In this document: piece after piece, positions 11,100 through 25,324 of the stretch
How the letters are laid out: each line of letters begins with the position of its first letter
How positions within the stretch are numbered: the first letter of the stretch is position 1
Assembly (NCBI GenBank): GCA_946406115.1
Contig: OX291556.1
Span: 10,694,501 to 10,758,500 of the forward strand
Source of the DNA: Apoda limacodes
Taxonomy: Eukaryota; Arthropoda; Insecta; Lepidoptera; Limacodidae
Reading direction: 5' to 3'
DNA: 64,000 nt
Translations under genes and position numbers: made by a program
The notes under the pieces: generated by a model
Told to the model about the DNA's origin: nothing
The model's input: the letters and a program-made list of their open reading frames with translations, nothing else
The model's database searches: none

Positions 11100-12885
11100 T
11101 AATTAAGAACATACAAACTTGGTTAATGTCAAGGTTATAATAAATCATTGATGTTAAGAGTTTTGTTGTTTAGAACATTATCTACTAGCCATAAGTAAAC
11201 TAATATACCTATTTTAACTCTTATCCAAGAGAATTATTCAATCCTACAACTAACGGCTATTCCTATGTAGCTAATACATTGAAAATATTTTGGAATAGTC
11301 TAGACAAAAAAGGTGAGCTGGTTACTAGACAAAATATCGGCTTCCTAATATTTAGAATTTAGCAACGCGAAATTTATGTTGAATTAACTCAGAGTTAAAC
11401 TTCTCATTTCTTATTCTAATTTCCTTTTAGTACATATTTATACGTTTATAATGTTCAGTTCCGCTATGACGCTCTGTCGATACAAAGCCGCAATCGACTA
11501 GTTTGGTAAACATGAATAAAATCACACAAATATGAATAACTATTAAGTTATTACATTAGATTAAAGATTCTCACCTTGTCTTATTTCCAATATAACAAAT
11601 TCTAATATGTCACTATTTTTAGAAATGCACTTCAATTTGAAAAATTCGGTTTACGTTTATGGTTCGATGGTTTATCTATTAATGATAAGCGTCCGAACGT
11701 AAAGGCTTATTTATCGCCTTTGTACAAACATTGTGTTTCCAGAATTGGCTAATCTTCACATATCAGTCGATAACATACGTAGGTACGTTAAAAGTGATAA
11801 AACCTTAGGCATGACTTATTGTTTTCGACAGGGAGTTTTTGTTTTTATTTTATGAGTCATTTGGTTTTTCACGAACAAGGTCACCTTTATCCGTCTCTAA
11901 AATGTAAGTGAAGGTAGAACGCACAACGAGAATGGACCGAGAAAAGGAGGGAGGTGCATCCCTGGCGCACGTGGATGTGGATGATGTTTTCCGGCTTCCG
12001 TAAATACTACTGAATCGTTTTGGAGGATTTGCAAGGTAAGTTATCATCTTATTATTTTAAATAGTTATAAGTCCAGATTTAAGTCTTATTTTATTCGACA
12101 TAAATGTATTTATTATTTGCTTAGCTTAACTTAAAATAAAACCCGCTTAGCTTATATTGTAGGTTCACGTATTTATTGTACAGAGCGGTACATTACAACT
12201 TCCGCATGTCAATTATGGTTTGGATACCGTTAGAGCTATTGTGAAAATACATTTTACTCGCTAAATCGAATTTGGTCCAATTTGACACGAGTTTAGTGAG
12301 CAATGGTAGAAAATAGCCTTGCGTGCCGTAAAACTTAGAATCGCTCAACGTATTATTCACAGAAGCGGAAGAACGTAATATACATAAAGAAAGGCAAAGT
12401 CTTTTTTCAGAATTAAAAACTAAATACCACGTTTGAGTATGGTAACGTCAACAATTCTGATGGTTCGTCTTTGAACCGAGTAAAGGCACCTACTGAGGGA
12501 AACACTCTTAATGGCGTTAGACCTATGACTTATAAAGCAGCAATTTTTACGCTCTCTATCAACACCAAGTTCTTAAACGCCAGATTTCACTTATCTTCTA
12601 AACGAAGCTGAAACTCAAGTTCGTTAGAGATATCGACGCCAAGGATCCTAATACTTCGGAAATTAGCTTAAGAAGTTTCCTGAAATTGTGAATCCCCAAT
12701 GAACACGCAGACTTGTGACCTGTGTGTGTTTTATTTAGACTTGGTTTCTTTGATCTCCAGTCCCCACTTGAAGACATTGGACAAAGTGTTCTCGATTTTA
12801 TATAAATGGCTTGTTTAACTTATTTCCACAATGGAAAATGCGATGTTTGTACTGTAACAAGCATTTCTATTTCTGTCGTCCTCAT
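11100..12885. other. Featureless stretch of the unit (copies 1 and 2)
   Basis: Contains the candidate intron and 5' exon of the type 2 His/Pro-rich gene (donor-like GTGAGA near 11574, minus strand) and otherwise nothing recognisable. Same sequence at 25591-27376. Confidence 0.4.
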
Positions 12886-12889
12886 AGCA

Positions 12890-12975
12890 ATGTATGCCAA
12901 CGATAAATAGCATATGATAAACAACATTGGAGATAGCACAGAACCTTGTGGGGCACCAGAGTCAGATATCTTTGC
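12890..12975 (-). pseudogene. LINE reverse transcriptase motif B relic (copy 1)
   Basis: The minus-strand translation reads SDSGAPQGSVLSPMLFII, the RT motif B signature (GxPQGS.LSP.LF). Flanking sequence is too decayed to follow. It differs from the LINE at 5224-7078. Confidence 0.7.
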
Positions 12976-13554
12976 TTTTAGAGCATCTTCCTACTGTTAA
13001 TTGCGGCTCTTTTGAATTTATCTTCTAGACATAAAGCTTACCATCCATTTGCACAACTGCGGTTCGAAAAATGTCGACTCCGATGAAAGACCTCGCAGTT
13101 CTAGTGATTATATACGATGACAACACCTTACTTAACACATAAAGGGCCATCGGTGTGTGAGCTCCACTTTATAGTAATTAAAATGTAAACAAAATAAACC
13201 TCTAAAGCAGACAGAGAATTGAGCTAAGTGTTTTAACTGGTGTCCGATCAAAACAGGTTTTCCAGCCGAAACTGAAATTTTTGCCTCAGTTTATCTCAGG
13301 TCTCAGTTTTGGCCGAAACCTAAACCGAAACTTAATTGAACATGTTTAAAATTTCTACTGTATACTGAATTCTGGAGTACACATTTATTTGCACATGCAT
13401 ACCAAATAATTAAAGGGTATCAAATAAAAAAAAATACAAATATGTATATTATATTTAAAGGAATTGACATATTTAAAGGAATGCAAAAAAGTTTAATTAA
13501 GATAAATTATTTCGTACTAACCCTACTTACCAGTATTATGTAATTTGAAGAAAG

Positions 13555-13815
13555 AACAGGTTTGAAGGTCGTAGTCCAAGTTTTGGTGTAGCCAGCACAC
13601 TCGTCTGACCTAAATCCGATAGAACATGTTTGGGACAAACTGGGAAAACAAATTTTTATAAAGAAATCCAGCATCAGCTATTCTAAGGAACCTCAAAACA
13701 GGATTGGTTTAAGAATAGAACCTTATGTCTCAAAGTTTCATTGATAAAAATTATGCCCAGACGGATGCAGGCAGTTTTGACAGCAAGAGGATACAGTACA
13801 TGATGAACAGTGTTT
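13555..13815 (+). pseudogene. Tc1/mariner transposase C-terminal relic (copy 1)
   Basis: At 13592-13636 the plus strand encodes PAHSSDLNPIEHVWD, the conserved Tc1 block carrying the third acidic catalytic residue (Glu of NPIEHVWD). After a frame change, 13753-13803 encodes MPRRMQAVLTARGYST, the usual Tc1 C-terminus. N-terminal DNA-binding and first Asp motifs are not seen. Dead fragment. Confidence 0.85.
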
Positions 13816-14491
13816 AGAACAATATTCAGTTTTTATTATGTTAGGTCAAAACTCCTTACAATTTAAGTTACTGAGTTTACTGCCTCTACTTACTTTTCTT
13901 TTTCGTTAAGTTTAATTGTTTTTCATATTAATTTATGCGTTCTCCTAAATATGTCCACGGGTGTATGTTACATACTTAATTATGAATTTATACACTATAT
14001 TATTATACTTTTAAGAATTTATCATACTGTAAATACGCACACCATAAGTACATTTGAAAAAAATAATTATTGTTTTTTTTAATTTTATTTCACCAGGTAT
14101 TTTATGATTTACATATAGGAAATATTTTTTTTATTTGAAACTACTTTTAAACGTATACTTGGCGCGAATTTTAACAGAGAATCTGTTTTTGATGGGATTT
14201 ATCTAGTATTAAATATTATTTATTTATTAAAATAAATTGAATTTCAAATAGAACTTAGGTTCAAACCAATAAGACCATTTCAAATTTGATTGCGCTTTGA
14301 AGCAATTTATCCGAGTAATATCTAAATAGAATATTTTATGTGTCGCTTAAAAATAAATCACAAAAAAACAAAGTTCTATATATCTAATAATTGCCATTGG
14401 AATAAAATAATATCAGAAGTACAAGTAAAAACAAAACATATACTTAATGATTTATGTGTAAAATGCAAACTCGACTCAATACGATCAACGA
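13816..14491. other. Featureless end of the unit (copies 1 and 2)
   Basis: Very AT-rich; the 69-aa plus-strand frame at 14338-14547 has no recognisable feature. Same sequence at 28307-28982, with its last 323 bases repeated at 29083-29405. Confidence 0.4.
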
Positions 14492-15721
14492 TGGGCGACC
14501 GACGCCGGACTCAACTAAACCAAGCAAGCGGGGCGAAAACGGGTTAGCTGCGAAGTTAGCCGAACTACGCACGCCAATTCACGAACAATGAGTTTCGGTG
14601 CGGCTGAAACTAGAAACCGAAATTTCGGTCGGTCATTTGTTTCAACCTATTTCATAATAAAAAATGAATTTACTTCGTTTGCTGAAAATTATGGGATTCT
14701 ACTTCAAAAATGGAATGAATTGAAGAAGTCTTTAGAGGCTTATTTTTAGTAGCCATTTGAAGACAGGTCAATTTTCTTATTTTACTTATATTTAATTTAT
14801 AAGTTGCTAATTAATATTATAAAATTTGAATTAAAAATACTAGTAAAGACATAGACTACGTTACAAAGCAAACTATACATATTGCCATAACATTGGCAGC
14901 TACACATTTAGGAACTACTTACACTAAAAAGGCATAAATAAGCAACTACAGTATTGGAGTAGCAGATACTACATTATCGGGTCAGAAAAACACAAAACAT
15001 TGTTTAGCCAATAATAATCTGTAAAATTACTTAAGCATTGTTCCTATACAACTGCAACGTTTATTACGTTATATAGATCCCATCAGAGGCGGCTCGTGAC
15101 AATTTTTAATGAGTGTTCACAAAAAAAAACAAATATATAAAGAAAGCGTATGAGGTGGGCAATATGCAAAATGCGATAAATTGTAATAAAATGCAATGTA
15201 TTATTGATTGAATATATTCTAATATGAGAGGAATTTACCTATGTACCTTTCTGATGGCTAATAAAAGCTGGCAGTGTTGTAGTGACCCGAATATTAAAGT
15301 GTCTCTTTTGCTTAAATTAGCGATAGATTTTGCTTCTCATGTTTGATTGCTTATACTGCTGCTATTTAGAATTGCTTAAATGCTAACCTTTTATTATTCT
15401 ATTTATAACTGAAATTCATTCGCCTATTTAGATTTAAAAACGCGCGTGTATGCTTTCGTGTCACATTTTTGTGACCCTTTGTTTTTATTTCAAGCTGAAT
15501 TACTAAAATATGTTAGCACCGTTTAATCACATCACAATAATCACATTTTATTTTGCTATAGTTACTTGTAAGACAAAAAACAAACTGGTTTTGTAGCTAT
15601 GTACTTATTTATTTTGTTAATCAAAAACTCGCGCACGAACTAAAACATTTGTTGTGATAAAAGCGGCAACAGTGCGCGCCGGCTGGACCGAAGGCGGGGT
15701 CAAGCTGGCGATAGGCCAGGA

Positions 15722-16163
15722 GGCCTACAACTGATATCAGTTTCAATGGTAAAATCATACGACGATCGAGAAATCTACTACATTGGTACTCTTAAACGTT
15801 GTTGAAGCGCTCAATCGAGAACGGAATTTGGTGGCCAATTTCCTAAAATCCTATACAAATATTAAGAATCGGTATTCTTTAAGCCATCAGATCGAGAGTG
15901 AAATAAGGTATGATGATCTGTGAAAAGAAATGTCAAAATTCTAAATAAACAAAACAAAACTATTGCTACGAAGATTTAATTTTCACTTTAATCTTTATTA
16001 GTTTCAGTATTATTTTTATATTTTGTGATTTTGAAATGTTTGTAATCCTAATTTCAATCCAATCGCAATTTGGTTTAGGAGTACCGATGGAGATCGAGTT
16101 TAAGCTTGCCACGAAATTGGATTGAAACTGGATTGGGATTAAAACTAATATCAGTTGTAGGCC
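15722..16163. mobile_element. Inverted-repeat-flanked segment (copy 2)
   Basis: Second copy of the segment at 1231-1672, with the same 22-base inverse arms. Confidence 0.45.
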
Positions 16164-16872
16164 TTCAGGAGCGGCGCTCCACATTTTGCTAATTTTTATA
16201 AAATTATTTTTAGTTTATCTCTGCGGAGTTTGCGCCTACCTTTAGCTCATCTTTATTTTGCCTACAAATAACTTTATAAAACCTAAAATATATATATGCT
16301 TAAAATAGTTATGTACAGCGCAACAAACTATTCTGACCCGGTGTGTGGTTGATGTAGTTTTCATTTTTGACCACAGGGTAAAAAAAGTTTGTTGCACTGT
16401 TCCGATCCCTTTGTATTATCAGATATTGAGAAGTTAATTCGGGATACATAATTAAACGGGGTAATTAAGTAAGCCAAATCTTGGCATCTAGTGTGTTATC
16501 TTAATTTTTCTTGCCCTTAATCTTACTAATCAGGTCCAATATTAAAATAATATAAAACACTAAATTTTTTACGTATATTTACAGATTTAGTTTAAAACTA
16601 ACATTAAAATTGAATCAATATTTATACATCCATTACACTTACAAATATCATAGTATTTCATAAAAGTTTATGCATAACATAAGACAATAACTTCTATTTT
16701 TAAAGCTTCTGAATTAGCACAGTGGCTTTTTATGTTTTTAAACTTGTAGAAGCAAAATTATTGATATCTATAGTGTATGAGGTAAATATGCCCTTCATAT
16801 TTCTTGGTAGAACAGAAGATTTCCGTATACGCTGGAGTAGTCAGTAGAAGAATCAAAGCCATTTAAAAAATC

Positions 16873-17133
16873 TTAGCGCTGCATAGAGTGATTAAAACCA
16901 GGTCCATAAGGTTGTGGCATTTCATGTGGTGGCGGCGGTTGATAAGGTGGCGGTTGCGGGTAAGGTTGTGGCGGAATATAATCATGAGGTGGTGGCGGAT
17001 ATCCATGTGGTGGCGGCGGCGGATGTCCATAAATCGGTGGTGGATGTATAGCTTGGCCGTAGTAATAGCAACCGGGGGTACAGTAGCCGGTTCCACAATT
17101 TGGACCACAGGGAATTGCGTGTGGAGGTGGCAT
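16873..17133 (-). CDS. Small His/Pro/Gly/Tyr-rich protein, type 1 (copy 2)
   Basis: Identical to the gene at 2382-2642 except Pro instead of Leu in the Cys-Gly head (CGPNCG). The type 2 paralogue also has Pro at this place, so Pro is the likely ancestral state. Same acceptor-like TTTACAG two bases before the ATG. Function unknown. Confidence 0.6.
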   Translation of the reverse strand: MPPPHAIPCGPNCGTGYCTPGCYYYGQAIHPPPIYGHPPPPPHGYPPPPHDYIPPQPYPQPPPYQPPPPHEMPQPYGPGFNHSMQR

Positions 17134-18430
17134 TTCTGTAAATAGACATTATTTTTTTGAAAGGAGCTTGTTGACGAGTTGTCGAGTTATACAGTGTGAT
17201 AACTTATGATAACAGAAATTGTCGCTTCTTTAGATGTTGCCATATGGAAAACATAATGGAATTTTAAACGCTAAATCGTGATCGATCCTTGAATTGTATG
17301 TGTTTTTTTTTAAGAAATTGTTATATTATAATTGTAATAATCCCTGTTGTCAGCTTATTTGCTTGCAGGTGTATTTGGGAAAGACTCAACCTTGTGACCA
17401 AGACAAACTAGAACATTTAATTATAATTGCGGGATGTCCCGCATGTGTATTGAACGATTGTTTTTAAGTTACGATATTTTTTTTTGTTTTCTACACTTAT
17501 ATTATAAAGACGAAAGAATTAGAATGCTACATTATGCCTAAGTAAGATAGGCTATATTTATCACTAGGAAAAAAAAGGGATATCTTCTAAAACTTCAATA
17601 ATGTTACTAAAGTTGTAAAAAAAATTAGCCATAAAATGTCTTTCGTCGCATGCGCTGCGGAAACTATAGATGTTAGAACAAAAAAAATATTCTACAATAT
17701 TAAAGAACATATCAATATCTATAAGTTCAACTATTGTAGTTATGTCACTATAACTACTTTTTACATTTAAAAAGTTGATTGTTATAATCCTTATCCATAT
17801 AAATCATTTTGTATTCAAAACTGTTTCAATACCTGTAGATAACTTTTTGAATTATTTAAATCGGACATTCCATTCAAAAGATATAACAAATTCAAAAATG
17901 TCAATCTAAACAAAATACTAATAGAAAACGGCCGTGATCGGCTCATAGGCGCCGAAAAAATCTTTGAGAATAAAAATAGGTTTATGGATAATAATATTAA
18001 TTGTAATTAAAAAAAAACTACTAATGTCATTCATAACGATACATTAGTTCTTTGTTTGTCCCAAAAATTTTTTTAAAAAAAGCACCCGTACCCCCCCCAG
18101 ATGGGCCGCTAGTAATTGATAAAGTAAAAATCACTAATGTATAATTGACAATTTCTCACCCGAAAAACATCTACGTAAAATATTTTGAGCATTTGTATGT
18201 AAATAATATCTTATGTTACTTTTAGAGTCATAATCTACAAGGATCCAAACTAACACAGATTTAGAGTGATTGACATAAACCCGGCGCTCGACGTAGCTTC
18301 GAACATTCTACACATATTTGAAGACAATTCATCCTTGCACTTATATAACCTAAATGGTCACGTACTGCTTTTGTTACAGAGAAACTTTCTACGGCGAACG
18401 CTTAGGCTATTGTGGAATGAGTTCTCTAGG

Positions 18431-18584
18431 TTGGTATGGGGTCCTTCAAGAAATAAGTGATTAGATTTTGGAAGGGTCGGCAACGCACGAGTCATGCCCC
18501 AGGTGTTGCAAGCGTCCATAGGCTACAGTGACCGCTTACCATCAGGCGGACCGCAAGCCTGTTTGCCAACTAAGTGGTATATTT
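18431..18584 (+). repeat. Dispersed repeat family (copy 2, member a)
   Basis: Copy of 3940-4093 in unit 2. Confidence 0.75.
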
Positions 18585-19046
18585 TTTTACTTTCTACTCA
18601 ACTGCTCAAATACCCGTGCCTGTCTGTAGTCTTTAATTAAGTGAAAAACGATTTGCACAAATATCTAGCTAGCTACATCAAAAAATACCTCATTTTAATC
18701 AAATACTTAATTTAAGAAGTATGTATCTAAGACTTACCGTTTTCTAATACAGATGATTCAATGACAACAATAATTATACACAATAATTTATGATTACTAA
18801 TAAATCGCAAGGCCTTCCACGGTGTCCCGGCTGCGAGTGATTAACGCCCAATCGATAATTACTATTTATCATTACAATCGCGCAGAACTGATAGTGCGAT
18901 AACGTGAGTCAAGCAAGTACCTATGTATGTGACGGATGAATACGGGCACGCGTACACCGAAACTGATTTTGTCGGCCGATGGCTGACGGAACTACTTGTA
19001 CGAGTAACTCGGACGTGCATTGTGCTTTCACTGTTACAGTTCTACA

Positions 19047-19174
19047 ATATGGGGTTCTTCACGAAATAAGTTATTAGATTTTTGAAGGGTCGGTAACACG
19101 CGAGTGGTACCCCTGGTGTTGCAAGCGTCCATAGCGCATAAGTGTCCAAGTTTGCCACCTTAGTGGTGTAAAAA
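19047..19174 (+). repeat. Dispersed repeat family (copy 2, member b)
   Basis: Copy of 4556-4683 in unit 2. Confidence 0.7.
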
Positions 19175-19714
19175 AAAAAGATGTTATTGGACTTTAATGG
19201 TCTTCTGTAGTTGACTGTGCGGCTTGACAGAGTGAAGACGCGTTTTTAAAATGGAGGATTCCGAAGAAATGTATCTTTTAGAAATTAGATTATTGTATTT
19301 TTTTGAATGTTTATCCCACAGAGTTGGTCTATTATTCCTTAAAACAACTATTTTTTTTTTTAACAACCATAGTTGTAACATGTTTAAGTAGAAAAGAAAA
19401 CTGACAGAAACACAACAGAACACAGACAGAATGATTAAATCAAACTATAAATTCACTCAATTTGCACTGTAGTCGCCGCCAGACGAATAGTTGGGCAAGT
19501 TCCCTTGAAAACTGGCATCAAATAAACTAAAGGGAAATAAAACATTTTATATGCTACGCTTTACTATAGAGCTTTATGTAGTAAGTAAGTACTTCTTCTG
19601 AAAGTTGGACAGTTTCTGCTTAAAAATACCCAAATTACTTTGATCAAAACTTGGCCTTCGTTTCAGCTCTTTTAGCATAAAATCATATTAGTCACTAAAG
19701 TTTTCCTTTCCAGA

Positions 19715-21569
19715 ACATACATACATACATACATACATACATAACATCACGCCTGTTTCCCAGAGGGGTAGGCAGAGACCAAAGACTGCCACTTGCTACG
19801 ATCCTGGCATACCTCTCTTGCCTCATCTATACGCATCAATGCTTCTTACATTTTCTACGGTTCCGAGTACTCCTGACCTGGCCTTTTCTGAGAACGTACT
19901 AAATTTGATCTACATACGCTTGCCGAGGTGTACCTCTACCGACCCTACCAATTGCTTCAGATTCATAAATCTGTTCCGTGCATCTATTTTCGTTCATTCT
20001 TTCAACATGTCCAAACCACCTTAACATACCTTTCTCAATCTTTGTCACTACACTTTCTTTCACACCGCAACGCTCTCGTAGCACATTATTTTTTATCCTG
20101 TCATTTAGAGTGCTCTCATGTCCACGGCATTAATTCTACTTTCGTGCTTGTATTGCCCTACCCAACATTTACTTCCATACATCAGTGTTGAAACCAACAC
20201 ACCCTCATGTAAAGCCAAACGTGCCTTTTCCGTCAATTTTTTACTGCTCATAAAGGTGTGCATCGCCCCATTTACCTGATTTCCCGCGTTTACTCTTCTT
20301 TCAATGTCACCTTCACATTCTCCGTCTCTAGTAAACAAAAAACCTAAGTATACGAATTCTGGCACTTGTTCTACTTTCTTCCCTTCTACCGTAATATTGC
20401 ACTCTGTTACAGTATCATTCCTTTCAAAAACCATAACTTTCGTTTTATTTACCTTAACATTCATTCCATTCTTTTTAAATGACTAATACATAATCGTTAC
20501 CATTTTCTGTAACTCCTCTGCTGCCGATGAAAGAATGACCTGATCATCGCCATAGAGGAGGCACTTGATTAGTAACTCATTCATTTTTATACCACATTCT
20601 TCTGGACAATGCTGACCATAACTCATTCCTCTTCACTCTATCATAGGCTTTTTCCAGGTCCACGAAAGCGCAGTAGACTTTTTGGCTTTTTGCCAAACAT
20701 TTTTCTACTACGTTTCGCAAGGAAAATACCTGATCCATGCACCCCGCAACCCATTCCTTTTCTAAATCCTGCTTGCACATTCCATATTTTACCTAACGAT
20801 TCTTCCCTAACTCTATCAATCAAAATTTTCGCATATAATTTACCAACGACGCTGAGGAGACTTATCCCTCGGTAGTTTTTGCAATCTTGCTGCGACCCTT
20901 TTCCTTTATATAATGGTACGATTACGGCTTTGCACCAGTCTTTAGGCACATTACCGCTCCTCCAACAAAGGTTAAAAAGGCGGTGCAGCTGACTCACAAC
21001 TACTCCCTGACCTGCTTTTAGCATCTCAGTATGAATCCTGTCAATTCCAGCTGCCTTTCCTGATTTCATACCCTTCAATGCTTTCACTATCTCTTCTATG
21101 CTTAATTTCCCTGTTCATCTATGAATCCACTAGTATCAACCGTTAGTAATTGTGCATCGTCTTTTTCAAACTTTTCCATACTTTCAGCACACATTCTTCT
21201 CCTTTTACAATACTGCCATCCTGATCTCTTATTGAGTTCAGTTCAGAGGTTCCGGATGTTCCTCGAGCTGCTCTAACGGACTTCTAGATAACTTTTTTAT
21301 TTTTCTGGAAATCATGAGATAACAGTATGTCAAAATCATCTTTCTCTTCCTCTTTCTTTCGGTTAACAACTTCTTTCACTATACCGTTTAGTTTCTTAGA
21401 TTCTTTTCGAGCCTTTTTCACTTCTTCATTCGTTGCTTTTGCATTCTATCGTCACCTTTAGCAGACAACCAATCCTTCCATGTTTTTTTCTTTGCACACA
21501 CTGCTTTTTGTACTTCATCATCCCACCACACATATTTAACCTTTTTTACATTTCCTCTTTTAGCAACTC
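19715..21569 (-). pseudogene. Non-LTR retrotransposon reverse transcriptase, broken (copy 2)
   Basis: Same element as at 5224-7078 with the same frame breaks and the same cut at the duplication junction. Here the RT start reads IHTEML where copy 1 reads IHTGML. Confidence 0.85.
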
Positions 21570-23940
21570 ACAAAGGTTATTAGCTTAATATGTATTTCGT
21601 TAGTTAAGTTTTGAAAGTCACAGACCGGGCTAGGTATATGAATAAAAATATGGGATTGTTTTACAAAATATGTGTGTATTTTTTACATGACATTTTGATA
21701 CACAATAAAATATATTAGCAAAAAACAATTTATTTTTAAATATTACGCTTTTAGAAGAGTTATTTACCTTAAAGACTGATGACGCTTTCTATGTATTTTA
21801 AAGCGAAATATTTCAATATAAACTTTTTTTGTAAATGCTGTTTTGTACAGAAAGAATTATTTTCTATAGGTCCCAAAAAGTTCATCAATTTAGACATACA
21901 TTGATGTGACTTATTAGAAAGTTTATACTCCTCCGAAATACTACGTTCGAAAACAATTTTGAAATCTATACACCTATGTTCCCTGCCCAACCATTGGGGT
22001 CCGACTTGCACCTGACCATAGAGGAAAGAATTTGAAGTATGAATCTTTACAAAATTTTTACAAGATTTTGATTTACTTTGGCAAAATTTTGCATATGCGT
22101 ATTTCTGTGTGTAATAAAATATTTATAATTATTAGTAGATATATGTGTATTTATTTTGTACCCTAAGGACACGAGTTATTCTCTGATTAGTCGTATTGCT
22201 TTTGTTTGTTAGATACTTACCCATGACCTTCTAGTCATTTGATTCTACAAACTTACTGATTGACACCATATATACTATGATTATTACATCTGGAAAACTT
22301 ACTTTTGCAGGTCAATTATTTTACTCAACGCTTTGTTGGTTGTATAGGAAACTTTCAGTTTCATTGTAATTGTAGATGTTTTATAACTATAAATAGTCTA
22401 TTTATAGGGGTAAGGAGGTTTATTGAGACGCTTTCCCACTTTGGTATCTTGATGATAAGTATACCTACTCAATCTCATTATAGTAAGATCTAAGCCCGGT
22501 AAACTTTGATTCGTTGTAGCCCACTTTACCCCGCTGTCCTCTTTGCCTACTCTTTTAACAAACAAACTGCGGCTAAATTAATGAAATACACCATTCTTTT
22601 AAAACAATTCGTGCGATATTCACTGCAAAATGGATCGACTAATTTAGAAACTTTACGTCGCGGATATACAACAACTTACAAAAGTTTTATCGCAATCGAA
22701 AGAATGAATAAAATATATAGGTTACAAACAAACAAACAAAGACATAATTTCTTATACATATAAATGGGAGGTATGATCATATTTATTCAAATTTAGGAAG
22801 ATAATTTTATTATAAGTCTGCTAACGGGACATTATCCAAGACTCCATCAAAATTCAATTTAGTAAAAAGTACCTTCGCTGAGTAAAGTCCCTACAGCGCG
22901 ACTGCGGAAGTAGGGGAGCTCGTCGACAAACATAGAAAGGTATCTTGTTTTAAACCTTATACAGCAAAATTATCGGTAAAATTATTTTTATTATAAGTGC
23001 CAAATGCAATTTTATATTTTGCAAGCACAAAACAAGTTTAAAACCATACCAATAAAGAAAAATCTTCTTGCGAAGTACGTAATGTCGATGACCCCATCAA
23101 CGAAAAATATTTTCAGGCTAGATAGGGTGGATAGATAGATCCCTGGGGATCGAGGAGTATGCAGTATACTTATTTGAAAAACTTTTGCATTTCTTCTTAC
23201 ACGAATGTTTAAGTCATTTTGGTTTTTTTTGGCGAAAGTTATATTATGTAGACTTTGGGTTATTGCCCAGGTCATCTTGTTGATACCCAAGTAATATATC
23301 AAACTTAAGACAAGCTATTCCTTCTAATCATAAATGTGTGTATTGTTTGCAAATGAGGTCGCAGTTGACGCATAAATGTTTGAGAGACTACGCGTATGGT
23401 TGAGGATCGCGCGTTTTGATGTCGGTCAAGTAACCGACACAGCTCAAAAAATCATGAATGCAATTAAAACTTTACTTATTTACTAGCAAATGTCGTCCTG
23501 CATTTGTGTGTTCGCTGATTCGTGCGAATAATAGTGACCAGCATAACATGGCCCATTAATAAGATCATAAAACCAAGGAAATAAAGACTAAATAACTTTT
23601 TATTTATATTTATGTATTCCGATGCGTTACTAATTCTTAAAATCGATTTTAGTAACATCTAAAATTTTACACAAGAATATACCGTAGAAAACCGCTTACG
23701 GGAAAAGTTTTAAATATTGTACTTTTGAACTTCTAATGACGCAAGTTGTCATATTTTTTAAAAATAAGTATTCTGATTTCAATCCTGAAACCTACCCTTC
23801 TATCATAACTTTGTAACAAATGGTATGCGACTTTTCATAATTGACTCTATCTTTCTAGTCACAAACAGACGGACAAACGCCGAAATGATTTTTAAACGTA
23901 TGATTAGTATGTAAATTACTATCTTCTGTCATATTGTAAT

Positions 23941-24391
23941 AATAAACGTTGTGCGAGGACAGCGCACGGGTTATGTCGGACTCTCACTGACTAAGAGCGA
24001 AGGTGTTTCTTATCGTGCGAAGCCACGGCTTTTCAGCGAGGCCATGGAAACTCTTGAATGCGTCCGCGACTCCGTCAGCAGCGTTACCTCTACGTCTCCG
24101 GTGGCGGCACGATCAGTTGCATTCCACATCCGTAACAGTGCCGTGCGGGGCACACATCTCTCTCCTTTGACCCCATCCCTATCGTGGGTGGTGGCTTCCC
24201 CGAGCCTCCTACCCGGGGCCACTGCATTAGAGTGGCAACGAAATACTAAAACAGCTCTTCCACCGCGGCCCCACCTCAGCGTGATAGAAAGGAACCCAGA
24301 CACCTAGGTGGTAGGCCCCACTTCCCAAGTGAGGCCTACCACCTAGCCGTAACCGGCCTCCGCATGCAAACGGGCCCAGGCCTTGGGCTCA
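23941..24391. repeat. GC-rich island with strong hairpin (copy 2)
   Basis: Copy of 9450-9900, with the hairpin at 24304-24346. Confidence 0.55.
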
Positions 24392-25324
24392 TAGGAGCGA
24401 TCCTTCAGTCCAGGTTATTAGCCATTGGTGAGCAATTAGAGACAAATTACTCGACCTATGCCAGGTACACCAGCTATTTGACGTTATTTGACTTTAATTT
24501 CTTTAAAACCCTGTTTTAAGCAAGACCAATAAGTTGTTATTAATAATATCAAGTAAAATACTGTAAATGTCATTTTGCCTTGATATATCAATCTACAGGA
24601 ATTTGCAAATATTATGTTTCCGTTGACAAGCGATTGCACTTCTGATATTCTCTTCCTAGAAATCAACATTGCGAACCGTTAGGAAAGTACAAGAAATGGA
24701 TACTTTGATGATTCCACTTTCGAAAATTTCAATAAAAATATTTTAGACATAGACAACATTACAACACAGACACTAACAAGGCAAGCATCTACAAAATATT
24801 GGTGGCTGCACACTAAACGGAACACAAAACAGATACGAACAGGTAACTACAATATAGGAGCAGCGCTACACAGTGTCGAGCGATGCTATGTCAGAAAAGG
24901 ACCCGCGACTCAGCATTTACTGGGGTAAGGGTAAGGGCTATTTTCAGCGAGGCTCTAAGACAGACACGAATTCAGTAAGGTGACAGGCAAGGTGTAATCT
25001 AAATTTGAACATAAGATAATTAGTTGTACATTGTTTTTCACATATTGACAAATCGTAAAAAATAATGGGTATTATGTGTATGGTTATATATGTAAGATTA
25101 GATTTTGACTTTGGCTTTGATTGTTCTCAATTCCTTTTAAATACTTACTGATTTTTATTGCTCGTGCACAAAGATACGTTTATTTAAAAAAAATGTAGTT
25201 AGTGTTTTAATATTGTTTTAATAAAAACAAATGTATAATATATATTGCAAAATCGTTACAGATCTAAACTTAACTATTCATAGCTGCATCACAGTATAAA
25301 AATATTATTGCAGTCTTCTATTCA

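Larger units (their letters stand above)
1..14491. repeat. 14.49-kb tandem segmental duplication, copy 1
   Basis: The sequence from base 1 recurs from 14492 and again from 29406, nearly base for base. The phase is arbitrary because the window opens inside the array; the physical junction of the tandem duplication is at 7078/7079. Differences from copy 2 seen by eye are single substitutions at 1312, 2611, 3843, 6535 and 10161. The unit carries two His/Pro/Gly-rich genes, a truncated LINE, and LINE and Tc1 relics. Whether the array is real or an assembly effect cannot be judged from sequence alone. Confidence 0.95.

Noticed and set aside
10845..11106. Plus-strand Val/Asp-rich and Trp/Met-rich frames opposite the His/Pro-rich gene
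   Set aside because: They are antisense shadows of the CCA/CAC repeats; the minus-strand frame has the shared Cys-Gly head and acceptor.
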